Shown: piece by piece, positions 21,940-33,052 of the stretch
Numbering within the stretch: position 1 is the first letter of the stretch
Layout of the letters: every line of letters starts with the position of its first letter
Assembly: GCA_017893485.1 (NCBI GenBank)
Contig: CM030361.1
Span: 138,960,461 to 139,024,460, forward strand
Source of the DNA: Hemerocallis citrina
Lineage: Eukaryota; Streptophyta; Magnoliopsida; Asparagales; Asphodelaceae
Direction: 5' to 3'
Length of the DNA: 64,000 nt
Translations under genes and position numbers: made by a program
The notes under the pieces: generated by a model
Database searches by the model: none
Seen by the model: the letters and a program-made list of their open reading frames with translations, nothing else
Told to the model about the DNA's origin: nothing

Positions 21940-23790
21940 GAGTAGGTAACTTGTAGGTAAAAACATGATGGCGTAAAGATTTGCTCGTTGTAATGGTGTG
22001 GGACTCCTTCCGGGGTTCCAAGATCCGAGACGCTGAGGGTGGTGATCCGAGTAGCGAAGAGCGAAGGGTTTCGCGTGTGCCTCAGAGTCGGAGCGCCATG
22101 TCGAGGCGCTTTACCCAAGGCGGTGGCCAATGTTTGGGGAGAAATCCGTGACGAGCTCGGGGTCGGAGCATCATTTTGAGGCACGATCACGAGGGCCATG
22201 TTTAGTGGAGAAATCCACGATGGCCTCGGGGTTGGACGTCATTTCAAGGCGTGGAGATGAGGGCCATGTTTAGCGGAGAAATTTGCAATGGCCTCGAGGT
22301 CGGAGCATCATTTCGAGGTGCGGAGACGATGGTCATGTTTAGCGGAGAAATCTGTGATGACCTCGGGGTCAGAGCATCATTTCGAGGTGAAGAAATCAGG
22401 GCCATGTTTAGCGGAGAAATTCGCGATGGCCTCGGGGTCGGAGCACCATTTCAAGGCGCGGAGATAAGGTCCATATTTAGCAGAGAAATTCGTGATGGCC
22501 TCGGGGTCGGAGCACCATTTCGATGCGCAAAGATGATGGTCAAGTTTAGCGGAGAAATCTGCGATGGTCTCGGGGTCGGAGGGCCCTTTCGAAGACCGAA
22601 GACGAGCTTCGATTGTGGAGAAAGCCGCGATGAGCTCAGAGTCGGAGCTCCATTTCGAGGCGCTAAGACGAAAACCAAACCTGAGAAATCTGTGATGGCC
22701 TCGGAGTTGGAGCACCATTTCAAGGCGAGAAGATGATCGCCATGTTTAGTTGAAAAATCTGGGATGGCCTCAGGGTTGGAGCGTCATTTTGAGGAGCGAA
22801 GATGAGGGCCATGTTCAGCGAAGAAATCCATGATGGCCTTGGATTTGGAGTGCCATTTCGAGGCGAGATGACGAGGGCCATGTTTAGCGAAGAAATTCGT
22901 GATGGCCTTGGGGTTGGAGCATCATTTCGATGTGCAAGGATGAGGGCCATGTTTAGCAGAGAGATCCACGATGGCCTCAGGGTCAGAGCGTCATTTAGAG
23001 GCTCAAAGACGAGCTTCGATTGTAGAGAAAACCGCGACGAGCTCAAAGTCGGAGCTCCATTTTGAGGCACTAAGATGATGGTCATGTTTAGCGGAGAAAT
23101 CCGCAATGACATCGGGGTCGGAGCACTATTTCGAGATGCAAAGATGAAGGCCATGTTTAGCGGAGAGATCCATGATGGCCTCGGGGTCAGAGTGCCATTT
23201 CGAGACGTGAAGACAAGGGCCATGTCTAGCAGAGAAATCTGTGATGGCCTCGAGGTCGGAGCACCATTTCGAGGCGTGAAGACAATGGCCAAATTTAGCA
23301 GAGAGATCTACGATGGCCTCAGGGTCGGAGCACCATTTCAAGGCATGGGGATGAGCTTCAATTGTAGAGGAAACCATGACATGTGCAGAGTCGAAGCTCC
23401 ATTTAGAGGCGCTAAGATGATGACCATGTAAGCAGAGAAATCTGTGATGACCTCGGAGTCGAAGAGTCATTTCGGGGCGAGAAGACGAGGGTCATGTTTA
23501 GCGGAGAAATTCGGGATGGCATCGGGGTTGGAGCACCATTTCGAGGTGCAAAGACGAGGGCCATGTTCAGTGGAGAAATCCGTGATGGCCTCAGAGTCGG
23601 AGTGCCATTTCGAGGTGAGATGACAATGGCCATGTTTAGTAGAGAAATCTGTGATGGCCTCAGGTTTAGAGCGCCATTTCGAGGCGGAAGGCGAGCGTCA
23701 TGTTTAGTAGAGAAATCTGTGATGGCCTCATGGTCGGAACACCATTTTGAGATACTAAAACGAGGGGATACACTTAGAATTTCTTATAAA
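21940..23790. repeat. 69-bp tandem array, about 26 copies
   Basis: TAGCGGAGAAAT recurs at 22271, 22340 and 22409 and onward with a period of 69 bp. Because 69 is 23 codons, stop-free frames extend through many units on both strands (plus strand: MFSGEI.DGLGVGAPFRGAK-like 23-residue repeats). These are repeat-made frames and I do not call them genes. Confidence 0.92.
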
Positions 23791-23911
23791 TGGGTTGAGC
23801 AACGGTGAACTTGTGCACACATGACTTCGCTTGACCTTTGAGTAGTTGTTGCATAAGTTTACAGTTATCGAGGAGGCGGCACGTGATCCGGGTCATTCGA
23901 GAAGTTGCATC

Positions 23912-23917
23912 TCTTCT
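23912..23917 (+). promoter_or_regulatory. TATA-like box of the element C accessory locus
   Basis: TCTATAAGTTCAC lies about 95 bp before the ATG at 24010 and corresponds in position to the TATA boxes of B and D. Confidence 0.45.
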
Positions 23918-24009
23918 ATAAGTTCACTTTCCCTTCTCATTATGTAAGGTTGCTCTATTTTGTCTCCACAACCAGAGTTTCTCTCTCTATAACGATCTTC
24001 ACTCCCAAC

Positions 24010-25790
24010 ATGTCTGGTAGTCAATCTCGTGACTCAGTTTCGTCCTCTAGCGAGGGCAATTCGTCTTTAGGGTCTTCCGGTCAGTCAACCTTATGGGAGG
24101 ACGAAGCCCCCTGACCGAGGTCTGAGCGTGTTTTTTCTCCTGAAGAGGATGTTGATATCATGTCGAGTTCTAATTCGTAGGGGGAAGTTCTTGAGCACAT
24201 TGATTGACGGCGCAGATCAGAGGGGCTCAGGGGGATCCCAAGGTGGAGGAACACGACCCCTCCAACGAGTTCGAAGCCAGAAATGATCGGTAGAGTCATA
24301 GGCGGACGACAATGGATGACGACGAGGTTCAAGAGGAGGAAGCAAAGGGAGTCGCCATGAGGCAAGAGAGGAGGTCGGAGAAGAGGGGGTTCCCTATGAT
24401 CGGAAGTAAGGACCCCATTGCCTGGCGACAATTTAACTGTCCCTCCTCCTCCCGAGCCTCAAGAAGTGAAGAAAAAGAAAAAGAATAATCTTTCCCCCGA
24501 CAAGGAGTACATATCAATGGCATACAAGCACGAAGGGTGCTTAGAACGTCCGTCCCTGAGCACAAAACCCATCCGGATGATCTACTGGGCGAGGTTCGCT
24601 TTAGAGTTTGGTCGTCTGCGCCTAACAAGCCAAAGATCGATGTTGACGAGACGAAGAATGTCATGGTCAGTGGCGACCTCAAACTCCTCCGGGTGGTATA
24701 CCGGGTTCCTTAATAGTTCGAGCTAATTCTTTCGAACACCAGTGTTCGGCCAACAGATAATCTCCCAAACTGGTTCTGTATAGCACTGTCACATTTACCC
24801 ACTACCCGGATCCAACCTGGACCTGTCTCGGACCCGGGATTGGACCGAAACCGACCCGATCTATACGAGTCCGGGTCCGGGTCCTAAAATAAGACCCGAT
24901 GCACTTCCGGGTCCGGATCCGGGTCCGGGTCCGGGTCTGCTTAAAATAGAACCGACCCGGACCCGGAGCCGGATCCAGACCCGAACCCGAACCCGTTAAA
25001 AAATACCCCCAAAAAATATGAAATTTAAATAATAGTGTTATAGGAATATACATATAAATAGTAATTGATGAATATAGATGTGTAAATATAATATTTATTC
25101 ATCTACATGAGTGCAAAAATTGTTGGAAACGTAGGATATCAGGTGCAAAATACTTACGTGCAAATATTTATTCCCCGTTACCGGACCCAACGGGTAGTTT
25201 TTTTAACTAGGACCCGGACCCGATTCTTGCAAGTTTCGGTCCGGGTCCAATTTTTGGACCCGTGAATCGGGTCCGGGTCCGGGTAGTGGAAGACTCGACC
25301 CGATACTAGCTCTAGTTCTGTATGTTCAATCCTAATGTGTTTGCTTTGGGTTTATGCATCCCACTCCATCAGTTTATCAAGAAAGTTTTGAATTGGGCAG
25401 GCATGAGCCCTACACAATACGGACCGAACTCATGGAAGCATCTGATTAGCTTCGTCATGCTCTGCACTGAGAATAATGTTGCTTTAAAGCTTAAGTACTT
25501 TCGTACGTGTTTGGGGTTGAGCGCCCTTCCCCGTTATCATCATCGCTAGTACATCTCTCCGCACCACAAGTACCGGGTGGTGTATAATCATCTCGACTCT
25601 ATCAAGGAGTGGAAGTCCAAGTATTTTGTTTTCTATAGTCCCGAACATTGGGACATACCTACTAGATGGTCGTACGGGTACTCGCCGAAGAAGAATCTGA
25701 AGCGTAAGGACTTGACTTTGGAGGAGTACGCCGATTTTTCGAGGTTGTTCGAAGATGGGAACTGCACAGACTGGACAAGAGTAACATAAT
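24010..25790 (+). pseudogene. Element C accessory protein alpha, broken
   Basis: ATG 24010 begins MSGSQSRDSVSSSSEG, an acidic Ser-rich N-terminus like that of B, which hits a stop at 24112. After the 534-bp hAT-like insertion the domain resumes: GLCIPLHQFIKKVLNW, QYGPNSWKHLISFVML, a stop, then YNHLDSIKEWKSKYFVF and HWDIPTRWSYGY. The order and spacing match the alpha protein of B. Several stops make it non-functional. Confidence 0.75.
24782..25315. mobile_element. hAT-like non-autonomous insertion (534 bp)
   Basis: The insertion is bounded by a perfect 8-bp duplication TTCTGTAT (24774-24781 and 25316-25323), as made by hAT transposases. Its ends share subterminal CCACTACCCGGA in opposite orientation. 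The interior is built of short repeats around GGGTCCGGGTCC and CGGACCC. It has no transposase. It splits the alpha frame of element C, which reads on if it is removed. Confidence 0.85.
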
Positions 25791-25919
25791 TAATGTTGTC
25801 CAAGTGTGGCTGAGCCTCTTTGTTCCTCGTAAGTCCTTCCTTCTTGTCTTCGTGCATTTTTTCTTATTTGATGCTAACTCATTCGTTTTCTTATATCTGT
25901 GATTGACAATGTTTCCGCC

Positions 25920-26899
25920 TTGATTCCGAAATCGTCAGAGATAAGGGTGGAGGATCCTAGAGGTAAAAGGCTCATCGGGGCATTTCCCAAAAAGGCGGCC
26001 TGGTAGGGCGAAGAGATCGAAGGCCCTGACCATTCACACCCCTGCGAATTCTCCGAGGGCCCAACCGAGGGAGAGGTCGCTGAGGGCCATAGAATTAGCT
26101 GAGTCTCCCCTTCCACCATTCCCCTCGGTGTTGAATGTCCTTATTCCTGGCCAGACCGAGGATACTTTTAGGCCTGGCTGGCCTATGAAGGTGATTAATT
26201 CTCTGTTGGAGTTCCGAGTGGCTCATGAAGTTATGGAGAACATCGCCCTTCCGGGGGACAGGAGGGCTCTTAAGCGGGAGACCACTGCTTCAAGCTACCT
26301 TAGGTTCGCCCAAGGTTCCATCACGGTACATGTCTTGTATGGGTTTCATATTTTCGTATTCGATATTTGCCTAAGTGTTTTGTCCTCCTACAGACCATGC
26401 TTTATGGGGTCGAGATGAAGAGGCAGTACAAGCATCTACTGAGGTGTGCGAACCAGATGGCACAGCGGCTTGATCGGAAATGGTTGGATGAGAAGCATCG
26501 TTTGAACACACTCAAAAAGAGAGTGAAGTAATTGGAGGGCGAAACACGGTTGGGAACATGGACCAGGAGATTCTGACGGGTGAGAAGGAAGCTTGTGAGG
26601 AGGAGCTTGTGAGACTGAGGGAGGAGCTTGAAGGTTCTGCCGACCAGATAATCGCGGGGGAGGACATGGGTTATAAGCAGGTCCTTGAACACGTTAGTCG
26701 GAGGTATCCCGACGTGGATCTCAGTGACCTATCATTCAAGCCATGGCTCGGTAGCACTCCTCCGACCCCTAGGGAGCTACCTTCAGATGAAAGATGTGTG
26801 GGGCCGTCTTTAGGTGCCGCCGACACTCCCAGCAAGTGTGAGGTTGCCATAGATGAAGATCCGCGTTTGTCTTCCAAGGTGGTGTCTCCTTCACCTTAG
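25920..26899 (+). pseudogene. Element C accessory exons after alpha, broken
   Basis: The frames here hold a segment REVMEN-like (EFRVAHEVMENIALPGDRRA), then an intron-like gap with GTACATGTC donor and TCCTCCTACAG acceptor (about 26330-26399), then LYGVEMKRQYKHLL and a coiled-coil stretch (EKEACEEELVRLREELEGS) ending at 26899. Element D encodes the same series (EMAREIVENLSRPRDQET, then YGIEMKRRYEPLL). It is decayed. Confidence 0.6.
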
Positions 26900-27016
26900 A
26901 AAGTTTCTTTTTCCTTTGTTTCGATATTGATGCCGATCGCGGACTCTTATTTTCGATAATCTTGTGTTTCGGATACCCACCCGAGTCTTAAGTCGACTAT
27001 TTTGTTGATTCAGATC

Positions 27017-27360
27017 ATAAGGTATGGGCCTCGGAAAAGCAGATATGATGAAGAAATTCAAGCCCTCTGAGATAGGTTGCACGAGGTGGAGGACATTATC
27101 GCTCGTCTTCAAAAATAGGTGCACGACAGGGAAGGGGCGTTTGGATACCATATCCAAAGATCATATGAAGTGGCGGATGAGTTGGCTCGGATGAAAGCTT
27201 CTGTCCCTTATGCTAACTTGGTCCTAGCTCAAGCCAAGGGAAACGTGCTCTCTGGTGTTATCGGAGGGCAGTCTTCGGTGATCTTCATGCGGATGCTTGT
27301 GGAGAAACACTTGGAGATATATCGTTTAAGGGTTAAACTCGGAAAGGTGAGTGTGACTTC
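27017..27360 (+). pseudogene. Element C accessory ORF gamma remnant
   Basis: Downstream segment after an acceptor-like GATTCAG near 27016, with LVEKHLEIYRLRVKLG close to its end, related to LVEKEVEIHLYRSMLG in gamma of B. It is interrupted by stops and ends near the junction with element E. Confidence 0.45.
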
Positions 27361-27409
27361 TAGCTGTTGGATTCCATTCTCGAGATGGGACCCATACTCA
27401 GGGACCCAC

Positions 27410-29229
27410 TGTAATACCCCAGATTTTCTAAATAGTGTTTTTAAGATTTATAAATGAATTAAAATAATTTTTGGGTATATAATGAACATTTTCTGAAAAT
27501 TTATCTTTTTACGCGTGCGAAACACGTGCAAATATCTTCTTGAGGAGCTCAAAGTCAAAATTTATTTTGGAAAACTCATTATTTATTATTGGATATTATT
27601 TGTGAATTTTTTGGAATTTTCTAATGATTATTGGACCTATTTGCAAATATTACAAAAAGATGGACTTTTGTGCAAAATTACCACTTGGGGGTGAAAACTC
27701 CAGATTTTCAGATTTTTGGGCTGGGTATGATGCCTAGTCAACTCAGGAGAATAGAGTTTACTTTTTGTTTTAATAAATTTGATTTATTTTACAAGTTTTG
27801 ATAAAAGATGATCTTTTTGCAAAATTTCCTTTTAGAAGGGTGAAAATGCAAATTCGTAATTCTGGTTTTTTCAAATTGTGCCGACTGATATTAGAAGAGG
27901 CCATTTTGATTTTTAGTTTCAATTAAATTGGTTTTATCTAATTTCCTAGTATGGGGATCTATATATGTAAAGATGTACTTTAAATGAGTATTTTGCAAAT
28001 GTCTTCAAAAACCCTAGATCCCTATCCCGACCTATTTTGGGTGAAGTGCAGCCGTCTCTTTGCTGCACAACACAAGAGATTTCTTATATCTAATTTTATT
28101 GGAATTCTAAAGCGAGGATCTTGGATTTCTTGCGAATGAGGGATATTTATTATTTTCTATTTGTCTTCGTTCGATTTCTTCAACAAGGTGAGTGATACAT
28201 TTGTTTTGTTTTGTTCCTTGAATGCTGTATATGGTGGTTCATCTACTAGAAAGCATGCTAGGGTTTGGTATGGATATATATATGATGGATTGGATGAATT
28301 GATGAATTAAAATTGATCTTTTATGAAAACCTAGTTATTTATGAGTAGAATTGCATGTGGATGATTTGAGATTGTTAAATAACCTAATATAAATCATGAG
28401 CAAGCTATTTCTTTTGGGTTAATGCTGATTTATTTGAGTATGGTGAATGTTATGCCTAAATTGATTAAAGAAGAGATTTTTACTATTAATGGGTTTGGAT
28501 GAGTGCAACTTGATTATGGTAATGTTAAATTTGTTTATGTTCACGAGTTAAAAATGGTGATTGAGTTTGAGGAATTTCGAGAAGGACTAATCACTAATGA
28601 ATTAAGAGACCAAGTCTTGAGAATTGGATTTGTGATAATTGAATTGCGTTTGATGCAATATGATAAATTTGGAGATTTGTGATTTTGTAAAAGATTTTAC
28701 TTGAATTTGGAATTCTCAAATACTAAGATTAAATCTGAATGTTTTGTTATTTCTAATTGATGGATTTGTGAAGTTTCTTCGATGCACAAACATGCATGAA
28801 CATTTTACATCGTACTCATAAATATTGTCGCATCAATCTGAGAACATGTTAAAAAATATTTATGAGTACTTATGTCGCATTTATTTTAATTTTGTGTCAC
28901 TCATAACGTTATGGCTGACCCCTATAGTTTTGGGGGTTAAGGTTATCTCTAGCCTCATGTTTTACAGGTAGTTGCTTGTAGCTTTGGATTTGGATGCTTG
29001 AGTTAGAATGAAGTTATGGCTTATGAAAAATTGTAAAAGATGTGTTGTAAAGAAAAGATTGTAATTCAAGGTGTATGTCTTTCCGCTGTATTTTGTAATA
29101 AACTAATGTAATAAAGGTTGAAAAAACTTTATCTGTATTTTTGGCTATGTTTACTATTATATTTGAAGTTGATGCTGGGAATTGTGCCACCTATTTCTGA
29201 GATATTATTTTGGAAATTCGGGGCGCTCA
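27410..29229 (+). repeat. Element E 5' LTR
   Basis: About 1,820 bp from TGTAATACCCC to GGGCGCTCA. It is AT-rich and has a leader-like stretch after 28020. The end is placed by the primer site that follows. Confidence 0.75.
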
Positions 29230-29234
29230 GAGAT

Positions 29235-29246
29235 TGGTATCAGAGC
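29235..29246 (+). other. Element E primer binding site
   Basis: TGGTATCAGAGC, complementary to the 3' end of initiator methionine tRNA, five bases after the LTR. Confidence 0.85.
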
Positions 29247-29466
29247 ACGCTTCAATAATAATGATAAACATGGTATAAAAATAAACCTAGGTGTGGACAC
29301 TAGAGCGTGAGTACCTAGGTGTGGACATTAGTGGGTAAGTATCATATAGAGTTAAAACATGATTTTGTTTTGGGGTATGGTTGTGGTTTTGCCATTGGGT
29401 ATTGATGTAAATATGAATTGTGTTATGATGCTCTAATTTTACCCTCATTTTGCAGTAATCAGAAAA

Positions 29467-30518
29467 ATGGCAGGACCCAGGACCATGAATGGTGCAAATG
29501 GTGATGAGGCTGGTAGTTCCCATGGGATTGGACTTGATCTTGAGACTGAGATTGCCAAAGTGTATTAGACCTTGAACGCATTCATGGCAGCTAATATGGC
29601 ACAGAATTAGAATCAGAATCAGAATCAAGGGGCTGGACCAGTGTTTGTTGCTAATCCTATCAAGCAAGTTGAGTCCTTCAAGCGGACGAAGTCGCCAGTG
29701 TGAGGGGCAGTCTGATCCGAATGAGGCGGACGATTGGATTAGACAGATGGAGATGGTCATCGAAGTCTTGGAGACCCCAGAAGTCAATAAGGTGAAATTG
29801 GCTACTATGCAATTAGAGAAGGATATTGGCGTCTGATGGTAGTCAGTGAAGAGGACCTTTGGAGATCAGCAGGTGACTTGGGAAGCTTTTATGGATGAAT
29901 TCAGGGATCATTTCTTCCCTCTGGATATTCAGGAGAAGAAGGCAACGAAATTCTTGAATCTGTAGCAGGACAGCATGATAGTGCGTGAATATGAAACTAA
30001 GTTTGCTTAGCTGTCAAGGTATGCACCGGAGCTGATTGTTGATGAAGCGAAGAAGGCCAAGAAATTCGAGCAGGGGTTGAGGCCAAATTTGAGGTCAAGG
30101 ATGATTCCTTTGGACATAAGGAGGTTTGATAAGCTGGTCAGGAGAGCAGCTATGATAGAAGAGGATATGGATCAGTTCCAGAAGAAGCAAGAGACCTGGA
30201 ATAAGAATAAGAGGCCAGCAGCTAATCAGAGTGGGAAGAAGTTCCCAGTGAAGCAGGGCAAGTTCAGTAGGCCAGAGTAGAGGGCACCTGCAACTCAGAA
30301 GGTGACTTGTTACTACTGTAAGGAGGCATGTCATTTCAAGTCAGCATGTCCTAAGCTGGCGAAGCAGACTTGTTTTCAGTGTGGGCAAGTAGAGCATTTT
30401 AAGACTTTCTGTCCACAGTTGAAGAAGGGTGGTTCAGGCGAAGACAAATCTCAGAGGCAAGGGCGAGTGTTCGTATTAACTGAGGAGGATGCGGGCAACT
30501 CAGAGGATGTGATTCAGG
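29467..30518 (+). pseudogene. Element E gag, decayed
   Basis: ATG 29467 begins MAGPRTMNGANGDEAGS. The gag core follows in pieces (DPNEADDWIRQMEMVIEVL, WEAFMDEFRDHFFP, REYETKF, LRPNLRSRMIPL). Two zinc knuckles are seen: CYYCKEACHFKSACP and CFQCGQVEHFKTFC; the first is CX2CX4HX4C. There is one frameshift near 29700 and several in-frame stops, mostly TAG where CAG is expected (for example in AQN-stop-NQNQN). The last codons, GTG ATT CAG G, abut a GTATAC donor-like site. Confidence 0.8.
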
Positions 30519-30615
30519 GTATACAAGAATTTTGAATTTTATTTTATTCAATGTATTAAGTAAAACTTTGTTTCAGAATAAATTGGAGATTTGAGTATCA
30601 TTCTTCATGTAACAG
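30519..30615 (+). other. Intron-like sequence at the gag-protease junction of element E
   Basis: Donor G|GTATAC at 30519, acceptor CATGTAACAG|GA at 30614-30615, 97 bp, AT-rich. Removing it joins VIQ-G-FVLVNGIKAKVLFD in one frame, which aligns without gaps to VVA-G-VILVFSLPAHVLFD made by removing the intron at 37596-37722 in element F. Confidence 0.65.
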
Positions 30616-32775
30616 GATTTGTTTTGGTTAATGGAATTAAAGCAAAAGTTTTATTTGATACTGGTTCTTCGCATACTTTTGTGTCCCCCAATTTTGTAAA
30701 GGTCTTAGGTGTGGAGCCTAAGTTGTTTCCAGGCAGCGTCTTGTCGGTGGCAACACTGTCAGGTAAGGAATTGATTGCTAATCGATATTACGAAGGCTGT
30801 GATATCGAGATTGGCTGGAGATTATTCGACATTGATCTCATTGACCTGCAAGTTCTAGGTGTGGATGTGATTGTGGGCATTGATTAGATGGCAATTTATG
30901 ATGCCACGATTGAATGCAAGAAGAAAGAGGTATTGGTGAAGGCACCAGGTGGTCCCGCAGTAACTTTTCAGGGAAAGATGAAGGGTCCGAAGGTGGCTGC
31001 AGTGGTATCTAAGTTGATGATTCTAGATGAAGTCAGAGGCATTCCAGTTGTCAGGGATTTTCCTACAGTGTTCTTGGAAGATTTGCCAGGATTGCCGCCA
31101 CAGCGGGATGTGGAGTTTTGTATTAATGTTCAGCCGGGAGTGCTCCGATTTCTAAGGCTCCGTACAGAATGGCACCTGTGGAGCAGGATGAAGTTAAGTA
31201 GCAGATTGAGGAATTGCTCAGCAAGGGTTTTATCAGGCTGAGTTCTTCACCATGGGATGCTCCAGTGTTGTTGGTCAAGAAGAAGGATGGGTCAATGAGG
31301 ATGTGCATTGACTATCGGGAGTTGAATAAGGTGACTATTTAGAACAAGTATTCACTTCCACAGATTGATAATCTGTTCGATAGGCTTCGAGGAGCTACTG
31401 TGTTTTCGAAGATTGATTTGAGATCAGGATACATCAGGTTCGAGTTAAGGAGGAAGATGTGAGTAAAACAGCTTTCAGGACTCATCATGGACTCTATGAG
31501 TTTTTGGTAATGCCATTCGGAGTGACGAATGCGCTGGAAGTATTCATGGATATGATGAATCGGATTTTGCGGCCCTTTATTGATTCCTTCGTAGTGGTTT
31601 TTATTGATGATATTTTGGTGTATTCGAAGTCCAAGGAAGAGCATTCTATGCACTTGTCAGAGGTGTTACAGAAGTTACAGGAGCATAACTTGTATGCCAA
31701 GTTGTCGAAGTGTGAGTTCTGAAAGTTTGAGGTAGCTTTTCTTGGTCATAGCCTTTCTAAGAAAGGAGTGGCCACTGATCCTCAGAAGGTTGATGCAGTA
31801 AGAGATTGTCCCAGGCCAACGTCAGTGAAGGAAGTCCGGAGTTTCTTGGGCTTGGCTGGGTACTACAGGAGATCCATTCAGGGCTATGCACAGATTGCAA
31901 TTCCTTTGACAGGATTAACTCGGAAGAATGTGGCTTTCACATGGACTGATAAGTATGAGGCGAGTTTCCTTGAGCTAAAGGAGAGGTTGACGACTACACC
32001 TATCTTAGCTCTGCCACAAGCTGGGAAGGAATATGATATCTTCAGTGACGCATCTCTCAGAGGTTTAGGGTGTGTCTTGATGCAGGAAGGCAAGACTATT
32101 GCCTATGGTTTGAGGCAGTTGCGTCTGCATGAGAAGAATTATCCGACGCATGATCTGGAGTTAGCAGTTATTATCTTTGTCTTGAAGCAGTGGAGGCATT
32201 ATGCATATAGTGAGAAGGTCAACATGTATACTGACCACAAGAGCCTGAAGTACATTTATCAACAGAAGGATCTAAATCTTCGGTAGAGAAGGTGGTTGGA
32301 AGTGTTGGAAGACATTCGTCTCGATATTAAGTATCATCTGGGCAAGGCGAATGCGGTGGATGATGGGCTTAGTCGGAAGAGCAGTTTGGCGAGCTTGATC
32401 ACTACTCGGAGTGAGTTGGCAGCAGAGATTGATCGGGCAGGTACTGAGGTAGTTCTGTAGGGTTTGGGAGCGTCTTTGGCTCAGTTGAGGCTGCAGCCTT
32501 CTTTGAGAGAGCAAATTGTGGAAGGTTAGAAATCAGATGCGGAGATCCAGAAGATATTGCAACAGGTTTCCGATGGCAAGTTGTCAGAGTTCTGTGTCCA
32601 AGATGGAGTGCTATGGATGAGTGAGAGGTTGTGTGTTCCGGAGTGCAGATTTGAGGAAGAGTATCTTGCAGGAGGCACACAGTACTTTGTTGTCAGTACA
32701 TTATAGAGGCACAAAGATGTACAAGGACATCAAACAACACTTTTGGTGGTCCGGTATGAAGAGGAATTTGTTCGT
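30616..32775 (+). pseudogene. Element E protease-RT-RNase H-integrase, decayed and truncated
   Basis: Order: aspartic protease (VLFDTGSSHTFVS); link (VRDFPTVFLEDLPGLPP); RT ([20 protein letters not shown], then the catalytic [10 protein letters not shown] near 31604); connection ([13 protein letters not shown]); RNase H ([37 protein letters not shown]); and the zinc-binding start of integrase (TLLSVHYRGTKMYKDI, HFWW). At least three stops and two frameshifts interrupt it. The catalytic core of integrase is missing. Confidence 0.85.
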
Positions 32776-33052
32776 CGTTGGGTTGGGTCGAGCCGTTGAT
32801 TGACGAAAGAAAGAGAAAGAAAAGAAAGAGGGTCGGGAAGAGGAAGAGGAAAAGGAAGAGTAAAGTAAATGGGGGAACTTTACACATAAACCCTTCAAAA
32901 TTTCCATTTTACTATATATATATATAAGGTGAAATTTTTTTTAATTCCCAGGGGCGCAGCTGCACCCCCTGGACCCATGACAGCTACACCCCTGCCACCA
33001 ACGAAGAGGTTTACTAGTGGACTACACTAACACTTGCACTCAAAAGATGGAG

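Larger units (their letters stand above)
21322..27409 (-). mobile_element. Element C: broken Tat-like element
   Basis: In plus coordinates: 3' LTR (21322-21893), polypurine tract, 69-bp array, accessory locus on the plus strand, then an abrupt join to the LTR of element E at 27410. The orientation (minus) is inferred from the polypurine tract placement and from similarity to D. Gag, pol and the 5' LTR are absent, presumably lost with the right end of E. Confidence 0.75.
27410..32775 (+). mobile_element. Element E: chromovirus-like (Tekay/Del type) element, 3' truncated
   Basis: The element has a long 5' LTR, a TGGTATCAGAGC primer site (tRNA-iMet type), gag with CCHC knuckles, protease, RT, RNase H and the start of integrase. 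Homology stops at HFWWSGMKRNLF near 32770; the rest of integrase, any chromodomain and the 3' LTR are missing. The lineage is inferred from the LTR start TGTAATACCCC, the LTR length and the primer site. It appears to have inserted into element C, after which its right end and the rest of C were lost. Confidence 0.8.

Noticed and set aside
22251..23808. Long open frames on both strands encoding 23-residue repeats
   Set aside because: They are produced by the 69-bp tandem array; no start context, no domain, and both strands are open alike.
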